Assembly: GCA_020054325.1 (NCBI GenBank)
Contig: JAGVLG010000008.1
Span: forward strand, 1 to 56,828
DNA length: 56,828 bases
Direction: 5' to 3'
Origin: Gammaproteobacteria bacterium
GTDB lineage: Bacteria > Pseudomonadota > Gammaproteobacteria > UBA6186 > Azoamicaceae
Program-made: the position numbers and the translations under genes
Shown here: piece by piece, positions 1-7,994 of the stretch
How positions within the stretch are numbered: the first letter of the stretch is position 1
How the letters are laid out: each line of letters starts with the position of its first letter
The notes under the pieces: generated by a model
What the model saw: the letters and a program-made list of their open reading frames with translations, nothing else
The model's database searches: none
Told to the model about the DNA's origin: nothing

Positions 1-174
1 AGTGTAATATGATAACTGGCTGAAATATCCTGCGTAAATTGGTAATGATATTGAGCAAGTACATGTAAACATTACTGCTTGAGATATGATTTTTTTAAGT
101 TTACAACGTCTAAACATAAACATATAGCAATATTACTGTATTTAATTTTTAGTTGCTAGGTATATTTGATATTT

Positions 175-203
175 TTGCATTCAAATTTTCGCTAGGCTAT
201 ACT
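175..203 (+). promoter_or_regulatory. Putative promoter of the MFS exporter
   Basis: TTGCAT (175-180) and TATACT (198-203) are separated by exactly 17 bases. The start codon lies only 5 bases after the -10 box and there is no Shine-Dalgarno sequence, so the transcript could be leaderless. Bases 1-174 hold no gene that I can see. Confidence 0.5.
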
Positions 204-208
204 AAAAA

Positions 209-1396
209 ATGCGCCGAAATTTTCAAATATTAATTTTACCATTTCTCATAGTTTTCTATGAAATCGCGATCTTTTTGTCAAACGATATGTATTTACCAAG
301 CATGCCTGCAATCGCGCAAGATCTAGTTTTGACAGATAATCAAATTAAAGCAACTTTAACTGCTTGGTTTTTAGGGGCAAGTTCGATTCAAGTTATTCTC
401 GGACCGGTGTCAGATCGCTATGGTCGTAAAATAATTTTAGTTATGGGGGCTGGGTGTTTTATATTATCTTCCTTGGTTTGTGCCATAACTTCAGATCTGG
501 TTACAATGCTACTGGCACGCTTTTTTCAAGGTCTGTCGCTGTGTACTCTGGTAGCAGCATACGCTGCAGTGCATGAAATTTTTGATACTAAGACTGCAAT
601 TAAAATATTGGCCTTAATGGGGGCGATTTCCATCTTGGCTCCGGCACTAGGTCCATTAGTAGGTGCCTTAATTGTGCAATTTGCGGGGTGGCGTGATATT
701 TTCTGGCTATTCGTAATAATGGGAATAGTTGCATTTGTTAGTCTCAGCTGGTTTATGCCAGAGACAAATTTTCATAAGCATGCTTTAAGTTTTAAGCGGG
801 TACTCCGTGATTACAAAAGTATTTTACGTAACAAAAAATTTATGTATCCAAATCTAGCCTATTCATTTTTAGTTGGTGTATTTTTCTTCTGGATGTTTGA
901 ATCACCATTTATCATTATGGAAACTTACAAAAAAAGTACGTTATATTACGGTGTAGCGCAAACTTTAATTTTCAGTTGCTTTTTTCTTGGGGCGCTTTTT
1001 ACTAAAATATGGCTTAATTCCTTTAGTGTTATTAGTTTAATAAGGATCGCTACGGGACTTTCATTATTCTCTGCGACAATTTTGTGGTACCTAGGAACAT
1101 ATCATGCACATATGCCTTATATCGTGGTTAGTATGATGTTTCTGGCATTTGCCACTTCAATGTTATTCGGCCCAGTAAATCGGGTTGCAATTGAAGCATG
1201 TATTGAGCCAATGGGGCGACGTACAGCAATTTTTTCAACTACTATCAGCTTATTCGGAGTGTTTAGTGGTTTGCTATTGTCATTTATTGGCGAATCATCT
1301 ATTTCGACTATAGCAGCATTAATTTTATTTTGTATGTTTAGTGCAGCAGCCTTAATTTTGACCATCGATGGAAACTCGCTTCAATATGATCACTAG
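209..1396 (+). CDS. MFS drug exporter, MdfA/Bcr-CflA-like
   Basis: A 395-residue, very hydrophobic protein with about 12 predicted membrane segments, probably a proton-driven exporter of drugs or other small molecules in the inner membrane. The first segment has the pattern seen in E. coli MdfA (a YE pair followed by NDMYLPSMPAI). The MFS loop signature GPVSDRYGRK is present near residue 65, and the GISLC-like motif C region appears as QGLSLC. The length matches MdfA (about 410 residues). The start at 209 aligns with the MdfA N-terminus, although it has no ribosome-binding site. The stop codon overlaps the stop of the convergent glycosyltransferase gene. The substrate cannot be told from sequence. 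Confidence 0.85.
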   Translation: MRRNFQILILPFLIVFYEIAIFLSNDMYLPSMPAIAQDLVLTDNQIKATLTAWFLGASSIQVILGPVSDRYGRKIILVMGAGCFILSSLVCAITSDLVTMLLARFFQGLSLCTLVAAYAAVHEIFDTKTAIKILALMGAISILAPALGPLVGALIVQFAGWRDIFWLFVIMGIVAFVSLSWFMPETNFHKHALSFKRVLRDYKSILRNKKFMYPNLAYSFLVGVFFFWMFESPFIIMETYKKSTLYYGVAQTLIFSCFFLGALFTKIWLNSFSVISLIRIATGLSLFSATILWYLGTYHAHMPYIVVSMMFLAFATSMLFGPVNRVAIEACIEPMGRRTAIFSTTISLFGVFSGLLLSFIGESSISTIAALILFCMFSAAALILTIDGNSLQYDH

Positions 1397-2268
1397 AATT
1401 TTGTTGCTGGATCAATACTCTTCAAATAACTAATACACTTTTCATGCTTGTCGCGTGGTCCAGGCATTAAGCGATGCAACGCATTGTCGCTTAAACTTAA
1501 TTGGTTATCCCAGTCAATTTTAGCAAAACCAATGTAGCGATTATTTAATATTTCACGAGGTACATGGCGTTGCGCTAAATAGAATGAAATATATACATCA
1601 TCACTATTTATGCACTCCTGCGGGCCATGTATTATATTAAATATTGTATCATCGAAAAACTCTGGTCGATACGCAATCCCCGCAAATCCCTGAGCGATCG
1701 TAACTTGGGTATTTGGACGAATATTTTTCTTAATTCCATTTCTAGAAGATGCAGCAATTTTGCCATTTAAATCGTACTCTGGATCTGAGCCACAGATTGC
1801 AATAACTTTTTTAGGGTTTTTTAATGCCTTATAAGCTAATTGTAGCACTGTATTCGGGGGATATTTAATATCATCGTCTAAGGTTATAATAATCGTATTT
1901 GGCTCTAAAGTTATCTGTTCCAATAACCCAAGCAGTTTTGTCGCTGGGCCGTAATCCTTGCTGCGCAAAATTGTTATTTTTTTCTCTTGCTGTAACCATT
2001 CTGGAATTTTATATTTAATGTTATCGCGTTTAAAAATGTAAGGTACACTAAGATAAATTGCTTGAATTGGTGCAGTTTGTTGTAAAATAGTTGCCACAGT
2101 TGTTTGCATTTCATTAATACGATGTGGAGTAGTGGTAAAACTTACAACTATCTGTGAATTTTTTAAACTTAGTAACATCCAACGCTCTACTATTATTTGC
2201 TCAAAATTTAAAGCTATAGCAAATATTAGTAAAATTGTATAAATCATCCATTTAAACTTGTACCGCAT
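1393..2268 (-). CDS. Membrane-anchored glycosyltransferase-like protein (copy 1)
   Basis: A 291-residue protein with one N-terminal membrane segment (residues 7-24) and then a cytoplasmic or periplasmic domain that looks like a GT-A glycosyltransferase. It has SFTTTPHRI after the anchor, a DYGPATKLLG stretch and an acidic DDD cluster (ITLDDDI) followed by YPP, typical of metal and nucleotide-sugar binding. It is a paralogue of the next gene upstream (2278-3153); the two share most of these motifs and lie 9 bases apart, so they are probably co-transcribed. Sugar donor and acceptor are unknown. A surface polysaccharide or pilin modification role is possible, since a pilin gene lies upstream, but this is only an inference. 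Confidence 0.7.
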   Translation of the reverse strand: MRYKFKWMIYTILLIFAIALNFEQIIVERWMLLSLKNSQIVVSFTTTPHRINEMQTTVATILQQTAPIQAIYLSVPYIFKRDNIKYKIPEWLQQEKKITILRSKDYGPATKLLGLLEQITLEPNTIIITLDDDIKYPPNTVLQLAYKALKNPKKVIAICGSDPEYDLNGKIAASSRNGIKKNIRPNTQVTIAQGFAGIAYRPEFFDDTIFNIIHGPQECINSDDVYISFYLAQRHVPREILNNRYIGFAKIDWDNQLSLSDNALHRLMPGPRDKHEKCISYLKSIDPATKF

Positions 2269-2277
2269 TAAAATCTC

Positions 2278-3153
2278 TTAAAAATGTATTTCAGGAGTTA
2301 GCTCATGTAAGTATGCAAGGCATTCACGATGCTTATCGGCCGGGTGAGGAATTAATTGATGCAACGCATTTGCATCAACACCAATTTCTGATTGCCAACG
2401 AATTTGCCATTGGTGGCAAAATTTATTTTTCAAAACAATTTTAGGTATGTTACGCTTAGTAAGCATATATCCAAAAATTACATCATCTGCTTTTAAACAT
2501 GGATTTTGTGTAGCCACAAAATCAAAAATTTCTTGATCAAAAAAATTGCGACGATATGCAACCCCGCCATATCCTTTAAGCACAGCAACTTGTGCATCTG
2601 CTGAATCAATTGTAACTAACCCAAGTTCTGATCCTGGTGCGATATGTCCATAATAATCATAGTCGATATTAGCTCCAATAGTACCAACAGCAGTAGCTGG
2701 GTTTTTATAAGCTTTATAAGCTAATTGTAGAATTAAATTTGGTGGATAATAAACGTCATCGTCTAAAGTAATAATTATGGTATCCGCAGATAATGGTATT
2801 TGCTCTAATAAACCTAGTAATTTTGTAGCAGGGCCATAATCGTTTGTTCGCAAAATTTTTATCTGCGTTTCAGCCTCTAGCCATTTTGGAATTGTATAGC
2901 TAAGATTATCACGTTTAAAGACATGTGGAATACTTAAGTAAACTGGTACTTTAAAATTTTGTTCTAAAATGGTTTTAATTGTCGGCTGTAAGTGTGCGAT
3001 GCGATGTGGGGTGGTAGTAAAAGTTACCACTATTGGCTGGTTTGCAAGAGTGGCACGCATCCAAGCTTCGATAAAAATTTGTTGGTAGTAATAGATGTTC
3101 CAAGCTACAACAAAAATAAATGCAAGAAGGTACATTTTAATTTTTAACTGCAC
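2278..3153 (-). CDS. Membrane-anchored glycosyltransferase-like protein (copy 2)
   Basis: Paralogue of the downstream gene and of identical length (291 residues). It has an N-terminal membrane segment (about residues 6-20), then TFTTTPHRI, RTNDYGPATKLLG and ITLDDDVYYPP at the same positions as in copy 1. The sequences have diverged most in the C-terminal third, so the duplication is not recent and the two copies may act on different acceptors or in sequence. It starts just after the pilin terminator, so it probably has its own promoter between 3153 and 3171 or relies on read-through. Glycosyltransferase function is inferred from the DDD motif and fold-like pattern. Confidence 0.7.
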   Translation of the reverse strand: MQLKIKMYLLAFIFVVAWNIYYYQQIFIEAWMRATLANQPIVVTFTTTPHRIAHLQPTIKTILEQNFKVPVYLSIPHVFKRDNLSYTIPKWLEAETQIKILRTNDYGPATKLLGLLEQIPLSADTIIITLDDDVYYPPNLILQLAYKAYKNPATAVGTIGANIDYDYYGHIAPGSELGLVTIDSADAQVAVLKGYGGVAYRRNFFDQEIFDFVATQNPCLKADDVIFGYMLTKRNIPKIVLKNKFCHQWQIRWQSEIGVDANALHQLIPHPADKHRECLAYLHELTPEIHF

Positions 3154-3173
3154 ATTACTTCCTTACACAAGAA

Positions 3174-3199
3174 AACGGCATATCTTGCGATATGCCGTT
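3174..3199 (-). terminator. Rho-independent terminator of the pilin gene
   Basis: An 11-bp perfect stem (AACGGCATATC / GATATGCCGTT) with a 4-base loop. Read on the minus strand it is followed by TTTTCTT. It lies 13 bases after the pilin stop codon and separates the pilin from the glycosyltransferase pair. Confidence 0.85.
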
Positions 3200-3211
3200 C
3201 TGGCGTCTCTA

Positions 3212-3661
3212 CTAGGTTGGACCGCCGGAAGTACAATCTGGTAGATAAGAAGATAGATCAGTTGAACCGCTATAAGCACATGTCCAAGAAACAACTGTTG
3301 GAGATGTCAAAGTAGGGGTGTAAGTAACCACTGTACCCGTTGGAATAAAGCTTAGCTCAGTAGAATCAAGAGTTGTAACAACTTCATTTACTCCACCAGC
3401 GCCATCTCCAACAAAACCTAACTCGATACTGGTTATTCCTGGAATAGGAGCTGTGAGTGTAATTGGGGCGCTTGTTTGGCCTAATGTATGTTTTTCAGAC
3501 CAGACATCTAATTGACGACCAATAACGTTGGTTACCTCAGCCATCTTGGCCCGATTTGTGTATTCTTTATAGGAAGGTATGGCAACAGCAGCAAGTAAAG
3601 CGACAATTGCTATAACTACCATTAACTCAACTAATGAGAATGCTTTTGTCAATGATTTCAT
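3212..3661 (-). CDS. Type IV major pilin-like protein
   Basis: A 149-residue prepilin. The leader is short and basic (MKSLTKA), followed by FSLVELMVVIAIVALLAAVAIP, a class III signal with Glu at +5 of the mature protein and the usual hydrophobic helix. The residue before the cleavage site is Ala instead of the usual Gly. The C-terminal region has two cysteines (SWTCAYSG and LPDC) that would form the typical pilin disulfide loop. The size fits a major subunit (PilA/PilE). No other pilus assembly genes are nearby; a second pilin-like gene lies at 34731. It is transcribed alone, with a strong terminator behind it. Confidence 0.88.
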   Translation of the reverse strand: MKSLTKAFSLVELMVVIAIVALLAAVAIPSYKEYTNRAKMAEVTNVIGRQLDVWSEKHTLGQTSAPITLTAPIPGITSIELGFVGDGAGGVNEVVTTLDSTELSFIPTGTVVTYTPTLTSPTVVSWTCAYSGSTDLSSYLPDCTSGGPT

Positions 3662-3826
3662 AGTCTATATCTACCCGATTTGTGGATGAAAAGTTTATTT
3701 AAATATAATACAAGCAAAACTATTGTCAAATATACTTTTCGTTTAGAGTAGGGCAGTAATTGCTAGATTAAGAAATAATGTAGTATAGGTCAGGTAGTGC
3801 AATAACAACAAACTATGACCCTGTAC

Positions 3827-3832
3827 TATACT
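3827..3832 (+). promoter_or_regulatory. Putative -10 box for the small membrane protein gene
   Basis: TATACT 31 bases upstream of the ATG at 3863. Its place downstream of the possible earlier start at 3815 supports the later start. No convincing -35 box was seen. Confidence 0.35.
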
Positions 3833-3862
3833 GAATATGTTTATCACACCGAGGGTTTGAAA

Positions 3863-4183
3863 ATGGAAGATAATAAATGTTGTTCTTGTAAAAAACTAAG
3901 CATTTGTAACCTAGGGCTAGGTATAGGTTTAACGCAAGGGCTAGCTTACATAGCATTTGCATTAATAATTATGTACTTTATTCCTGAAGGCAAGCAGCTA
4001 TTAGAAATGATGGCCATTATCTATACAGGCTACGATTCTACATTTGCAGGTGCAGCCTATGGTTTTGTTTGGGGCTTTGTTACCGGCTATATTTATGGTG
4101 CTTTTATTGCAATATTCTATAATTTGGGTGCACGTTTGTGTCCATGTAAATATTGTAAAGGCAATAAATGCTGCTGCAAATAA
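3863..4183 (+). CDS. Small two-helix membrane protein with Cys-rich ends
   Basis: A 106-residue protein. An in-frame ATG exists at 3815, but the ATG at 3863 has a good ribosome-binding site (GAGGG, 7 bases away) and lies after a -10 box, so it is preferred. The sequence shows an N-terminal cysteine cluster (CCSCKK), two membrane segments (about residues 20-40 and 62-86) and a C-terminal cluster of seven cysteines (CPCKYCKGNKCCCK). The central pattern, GYDS followed by GAAYGFVWGFVTGYIYGAFIAIFYNL, resembles a small bacterial family often labelled bacteriophage holin, although no phage genes are nearby. The cysteine clusters suggest metal binding. Function unknown. Confidence 0.6.
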   Translation: MEDNKCCSCKKLSICNLGLGIGLTQGLAYIAFALIIMYFIPEGKQLLEMMAIIYTGYDSTFAGAAYGFVWGFVTGYIYGAFIAIFYNLGARLCPCKYCKGNKCCCK

Positions 4184-4204
4184 TAGCACGCTATTAATGG
4201 ATTC

Positions 4205-4234
4205 AAGCCACTTGAAGCTAACTTCGGGTGGCTT
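4205..4234 (+). terminator. Stem-loop after the small membrane protein gene
   Basis: A 13-bp stem (AAGCCAC/GTGGCTT, two T-G wobbles, then GAAG/CTTC) with loop CTAA. There is little of a T tract behind it, so it may be a weak terminator or an attenuating hairpin just ahead of the next start codon at 4246. Confidence 0.5.
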
Positions 4235-4245
4235 AGGATTTCTAT

Positions 4246-4458
4246 ATGCCAGCCCTAAGTGAATTGCTTTTTGGGATTATTTTTAGCATCCTTGGGATGG
4301 TATACATAGTTTATGGACGCAAAAATAATTTTTACTTTCTTTTAGCAGGATTTACATTACTTGCTGTTTCATTTTTTTCATTGGACCTGATTACCTATCT
4401 AATTACCGGAGTGGTTTTAGCTATTGCTCCATTTCTACTCACTCATTTTCTTGATTAA
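4246..4458 (+). CDS. Small hydrophobic membrane protein, function unknown
   Basis: A 70-residue protein made almost entirely of two or three hydrophobic segments (about residues 5-22, 27-46 and 49-66), with the basic stretch YGRKNN between the first two marking a cytoplasmic loop. The ATG follows AGGA at a 7-base distance. It resembles short uncharacterised membrane proteins that are common in gammaproteobacteria, but I cannot assign a role. It may be co-transcribed with the preceding gene, separated by a stem-loop. Confidence 0.55.
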   Translation: MPALSELLFGIIFSILGMVYIVYGRKNNFYFLLAGFTLLAVSFFSLDLITYLITGVVLAIAPFLLTHFLD

Positions 4459-4569
4459 TCTCTCTATGGTTATTATTTGATCTATCATTTAGCTGCATTA
4501 TTTTACAAATGTAGGAATTCTACATAGAATTACTATTATATATTTAATTAAAATTTTATGGATTTTTAA

Positions 4570-5106
4570 ATGAGCTTAAACCATATATCTGAAACAGATA
4601 TTGTCAGGGCGGCAAATTGTATAGCGGCTCGTGGTAGAATCCCTACTATTGCAGCAGTGCGACAACTCTTAGATGGTCGTGGTAGCGAAACGACAATTTT
4701 GAATTATCTGCGAAAGTGGAAATTACGCTTACTAGCATTTGCAGTTTTTTGCGAAACAAATGCAATTAAACCTGATTTGGTATTAGATTTAAAAGATCAA
4801 AATCTGCAGTTGCAAAATTCGTTACAGCGACAAATTGCAATTAACAATCAACTAGAAAATGAGGCCGCGCACTATAAAACAGAAAATATAGTGTTAACGC
4901 ATGGCGTGCAACGCTTAAATAAGCAAATAAATGGATTGCAAAATACAGTTAAGCAGTTACAAACCGAAATTTTAGCATTAGAGAAGATAAATGCGGCCAA
5001 TAATATCATTGGAAATTTAGTAGATCAAAAGCTTTTAAACTCTAAACTAACCTCCCAGCTATCAGAAATTAGGCAACAGCTACAAGAGCTCGTGCAAAGC
5101 TCTTAG
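4570..5106 (+). CDS. KfrA-like DNA-binding coiled-coil protein
   Basis: A 178-residue protein. Residues 8-52 (DIVRAANCIAARGRIPT, then VRQLL, GRGSETTILNYLRKW) match the helix-turn-helix pattern of the KfrA N-terminal family, best known from plasmid partition and replication regions. Residues 70-175 are a long heptad-like coiled coil rich in Gln, Leu and Glu, again as in KfrA. It probably binds DNA as a dimer or multimer. Here it sits among chromosomal genes with no partition partner, so it may be a domesticated copy or a nucleoid-associated protein. The assignment to the N-terminal family is fairly sure; the function is inferred. Confidence 0.75.
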   Translation: MSLNHISETDIVRAANCIAARGRIPTIAAVRQLLDGRGSETTILNYLRKWKLRLLAFAVFCETNAIKPDLVLDLKDQNLQLQNSLQRQIAINNQLENEAAHYKTENIVLTHGVQRLNKQINGLQNTVKQLQTEILALEKINAANNIIGNLVDQKLLNSKLTSQLSEIRQQLQELVQSS

Positions 5107-5150
5107 TACCGCCGAACGGCCTAATTATTATTTATTTTGTTTTAAAGTCC

Positions 5151-5179
5151 TTGACAATGGAGATAATACTTCATAGTAT
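5151..5179 (+). promoter_or_regulatory. Near-consensus sigma-70 promoter of the lipoprotein operon
   Basis: TTGACA (5151-5156), a 17-base spacer and TAGTAT (5174-5179), 36 bases before the first lipoprotein start. This is the best consensus match seen in the window. Confidence 0.75.
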
Positions 5180-5215
5180 ACCATTCTCTAAAACTGACTT
5201 AGTTGGAGTGCATCC

Positions 5216-5659
5216 ATGAATTCAAAATCAGTAATCTTAATAACTTCCATTGCGATCTCTTTATCAGCATGTACTCCAGCTAGCAAGCATGCTGAACAGG
5301 TACGTGCCAATGATTCCGATCGCATTTCAGTTGGTAAAGTACAGCGAGAAATTCGCGTCGGTATGTCCTCAGCTGATGTAGTTGCAGCCTTAGGATCTCC
5401 TAATATAGTTACTACTGATGAGCAGCGTCGTGAACAATGGGTATATGACAAAATTGCTACCGAAAATGTGTATTCTCGAAGCTCGGGTGGAGTAGGTGCT
5501 TTGATATTATACTTCCCAAGTGTTGTGCTTGGAGGTTCAGGTACTACTTCAGCATCCGCCGGAGCAAACAGTACGCAACAGCGAACTTTAACAGTTATAA
5601 TCAAGTTTGATAAAAACCATAAAGTACGTGATTTTGCTTATCATAATTCTAGTTTCTAA
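5216..5659 (+). CDS. BamE/SmpA-like outer-membrane lipoprotein
   Basis: A 147-residue lipoprotein. A signal peptide with lipobox LSAC places Cys19 as the acylated residue. Residues 38-90 (REIRVGMSSADVVAALGSPNIV, then EQWVYD) match the SmpA/OmlA/BamE fold, in which a short helix-turn and GxP loop precede a beta sheet. After this a Gly/Ser-rich stretch (GGVGALILYFPSVVLGGSG) is followed by a final strand. It is the first gene of a three-lipoprotein operon, 3 bases before the next start. Whether it belongs to the Bam complex is uncertain: the usual BamE is shorter and is not found with such partners. Confidence 0.7.
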   Translation: MNSKSVILITSIAISLSACTPASKHAEQVRANDSDRISVGKVQREIRVGMSSADVVAALGSPNIVTTDEQRREQWVYDKIATENVYSRSSGGVGALILYFPSVVLGGSGTTSASAGANSTQQRTLTVIIKFDKNHKVRDFAYHNSSF

Positions 5660-5662
5660 GAA

Positions 5663-6199
5663 ATGCATATGAAAAAATTTTTCATATTAGTTTTAGCAAC
5701 GGGATTTTTGATTGGCTGTCAGCCGGCTCCGGCGCCTAAGGCAATGCAATCAGGGCCAACCTCATTAAAGCTGCGTCAATTGCAATCTAAAAAATTTGAT
5801 ACTTTAGATGAAGCTGTCATGTTAACTGCTAGCATGGAAGTGTTGCAAGATATGGGGTTTATGATTAGCGAGGCTGAATCAAAACTTGGGGTTATAGTTG
5901 CCACTAAACAACGTGAAACTGATAATCGCGCGCAACGCGTGGCCTTAATTGCATTAAGTATTTTCGCCGGTGATGGCTCATTACGTGGTATTGAACAATC
6001 GCATAATATACGAGTTTCGTTAGTAACAATCCCTGATAAAAGCAAGAAAAATACTACAGTGCGTATCAACTTTCAACGTCAGGTATTTGATATGGAGGGC
6101 AACATGGTTAAGATGGAAAGTCTTAACGAACCGCTGTTATATCAAGGATTTTTCAGCAAATTATCGAAATCTGTATTCTTAGAGGCGCATGAAATATGA
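5663..6199 (+). CDS. Lipoprotein, paralogue of the next gene
   Basis: A 178-residue lipoprotein (or 176 if translation starts at the second ATG, 5669) with signal peptide and lipobox LIGC. After a short Pro-rich linker (QPAPAPKA), residues 35-75 read LRQLQSKKFDT, then VLQDMGF and LGVIVATK, which is the same pattern as in the next protein (LRSYQSRAFDT, LQDLDF, LGTISATK). Both end with a YQ.FFS.LSKS.FL.A.E motif. It is part of the three-gene operon and overlaps the next gene by four bases (ATGA), so the products are probably made together and may act in one complex. Domain unknown to me by name. Confidence 0.72.
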   Translation: MHMKKFFILVLATGFLIGCQPAPAPKAMQSGPTSLKLRQLQSKKFDTLDEAVMLTASMEVLQDMGFMISEAESKLGVIVATKQRETDNRAQRVALIALSIFAGDGSLRGIEQSHNIRVSLVTIPDKSKKNTTVRINFQRQVFDMEGNMVKMESLNEPLLYQGFFSKLSKSVFLEAHEI

Positions 6200-6624
6200 T
6201 TAAAAAATATATAATGCCTACAACTTGTGTTGCATTACTTTTTTTAAGTGGATGTTACTCAAATGCTAATAGCGTTTTAGACAGTAGTGCTAAGTCGCAA
6301 CTACAATTACGTAGCTACCAATCCAGAGCCTTCGATACTACCAATAAAACCAAAACCTTGCGCACGGTAATTGCTACGTTACAAGATTTAGATTTTGTCA
6401 TAGACAAGGCTGACGATACCCTTGGCACCATTTCCGCTACAAAGTATACAAATAATCGGGCGTTAAAAATGACTGTAACTGTTCGACCGCGTGGCAAGTC
6501 GCAATTAATTGTGCGTGCCAACGCACAATATGGTATTTACCCAGTGGAAGATCCTAAATCATACCAAGATTTTTTCAGTTCATTATCAAAATCGATGTTT
6601 CTAGATGCGCAAGAAGTCGAGTAA
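6196..6624 (+). CDS. Lipoprotein, shorter paralogue of the preceding gene
   Basis: A 142-residue lipoprotein with lipobox LSGC. It repeats the architecture of the preceding protein without the central insertion around AQRVALIALSIFAG: LRSYQSRAFDT, a VIATLQDLDFVID helix, LGTISATK, a beta region (MTVTVRPRGK) and the C-terminal signature YQDFFSSLSKSMFLDAQE. Translation is coupled to the upstream gene by an ATGA overlap. The pair probably arose by duplication. The BamE-like partner at the head of the operon points to an envelope role, which is an inference. Confidence 0.72.
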   Translation: MIKKYIMPTTCVALLFLSGCYSNANSVLDSSAKSQLQLRSYQSRAFDTTNKTKTLRTVIATLQDLDFVIDKADDTLGTISATKYTNNRALKMTVTVRPRGKSQLIVRANAQYGIYPVEDPKSYQDFFSSLSKSMFLDAQEVE

Positions 6625-6651
6625 ATCTAAAGCAGTTCTCGCGCGGACATT

Positions 6652-7878
6652 TTAATTTAACTTCGAGCTACCCGTTAACAAAGGCAGTTCTTGAGCTATA
6701 TACCTGCAGATTAAAGATTTCAAATAACTAGTTTCGGGGATAGCCGGATGAATTGGATGATCCGGACCCTGATTGCCTTGCTCTAATATTTGTAAATTAC
6801 CACCGCTTTTACGCGCTGCCTTATAGATAGCATTAACAAAATCAGCAGCTGGTAAATGCATTGAGCATGAACCAGTTACTAAAATTCCGCCCGGTTTTAG
6901 TAACCGCAAGGCTTGTAAATTTGCCTTTTGATAAGCGGCAATGCCTTTTGGTAAATCTTTGCGACGCGGGATAAAGGCTGGTGGATCTAAGATCACGACA
7001 TCAAATTGTTGTTGATCTTGCTGTAACGTATGCATTACATCAAAAGCATCACCTAATAATGTTGAGACATTGTTTAGTTTATTTAATTTGGCATTCTGTA
7101 TTACATGTGTTAAGGCAAACTCTGAAATATCACTGCAGATTACTTGCTGTGCGCCAAAAGCCGCAGCTTGGATCCCCCAGCCACCGATGTATGAAAACAT
7201 ATCTAGAACACGTTTACCCTTCACATAATCTTTTAAGCGGGCGCGAGTCATACGATGATCATAAAACCAACCGGTTTTTTGGCCGTTGGTAACTGGGGCT
7301 TGAAACTTAATGCCATTTTCTTCCAATAATATATTATCAGCCGCTGCTCCTTTAACCCAGGTAACGTAGCTCGGTAATCCCTCGATTTCGCGCATCTTAT
7401 GATCATTTTTTAATAGAATATTATTTGGTCTGATGCAATAATCTAAAGCTTCAATTATTAAATCTTTACACGATTCCATACCAACACTTGCAATCTGTAC
7501 TACCAGGGTATCGTAAAATCGATCTACAATAAGACCAGGCAAAAAATCACTTTCACCATAAATTAACCGGTAGCATCGCGATGTAAATATTTGCTCTCTT
7601 ATCTCAAGCGATTTTTTAATGCGCTGTTGTAAGATTTCGATGTCTAAGGGGCTAGGATTAATAGTATTGATTATACGACCGCAAATTAAATTATTTGGGT
7701 TGATATGTGCGATACCCATAAAGTGGCCCTGTGCATTTTCAATAATGGCACTACTTCCAGAAGGGCAGGCAATTAATGGACTGTATTTGTTGTCGATTTC
7801 ATTGCTATAGATCCATAAATGTCCATTTCGTAAGCGGTAATCGGCTTTAGGATTTAAACGTAGAGTTGGCAGTTTCAT
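6652..7878 (-). CDS. rlmI: 23S rRNA cytosine methyltransferase, RlmI-like
   Basis: A 408-residue class I methyltransferase of the RlmI/RlmK family (E. coli RlmI has 396 residues and makes m5C1962 in 23S rRNA). The N-terminal PUA-like domain covers about residues 1-80, with LRNGHLWIYSNEI typical of the family. A central EEHE-type subdomain follows, then the Rossmann domain with the SAM-binding motif VLDMFSYIGGWGIQAA near residue 225, an acidic residue in CSDISEFA, the DPPAF motif near residue 300 and the SCSMHL motif containing the predicted catalytic cysteine. It converges with the lipoprotein operon 27 bases away. A single gene, with no sign of damage. Confidence 0.88.
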   Translation of the reverse strand: MKLPTLRLNPKADYRLRNGHLWIYSNEIDNKYSPLIACPSGSSAIIENAQGHFMGIAHINPNNLICGRIINTINPSPLDIEILQQRIKKSLEIREQIFTSRCYRLIYGESDFLPGLIVDRFYDTLVVQIASVGMESCKDLIIEALDYCIRPNNILLKNDHKMREIEGLPSYVTWVKGAAADNILLEENGIKFQAPVTNGQKTGWFYDHRMTRARLKDYVKGKRVLDMFSYIGGWGIQAAAFGAQQVICSDISEFALTHVIQNAKLNKLNNVSTLLGDAFDVMHTLQQDQQQFDVVILDPPAFIPRRKDLPKGIAAYQKANLQALRLLKPGGILVTGSCSMHLPAADFVNAIYKAARKSGGNLQILEQGNQGPDHPIHPAIPETSYLKSLICRYIAQELPLLTGSSKLN

Positions 7879-7960
7879 GGTATTGTCTCTTTTTCGGCTT
7901 GATTATAATGAAATTTCGTTTGTCTTGCAAAAGGACTTGATAGTTAGCCATTTAAATTTG

Positions 7961-7988
7961 TTGCATAACTCTATCATTATGTTAGTAT
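7961..7988 (+). promoter_or_regulatory. Putative promoter of the metG-like gene
   Basis: TTGCAT (7961-7966), a 16-base spacer and TAGTAT (7983-7988) preceded by an extended TG (7980-7981). Only six bases separate the -10 box from the ATG at 7995, so the transcript may begin at the start codon. Confidence 0.5.
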
Positions 7989-7994
7989 TGTCCG

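Noticed and set aside
3174-3199. The stem-loop as part of a repeat family
   Set aside because: It appears once in the window and fits a terminator for the pilin gene.
3815-3862. Earlier ATG for the small Cys-rich membrane protein
   Set aside because: It lies upstream of the -10 box and has no ribosome-binding site; the ATG at 3863 has GAGGG.
5188-5604. Minus-strand frame opposite the BamE-like lipoprotein
   Set aside because: The plus-strand gene has a promoter, lipobox and family pattern; the minus frame has none.
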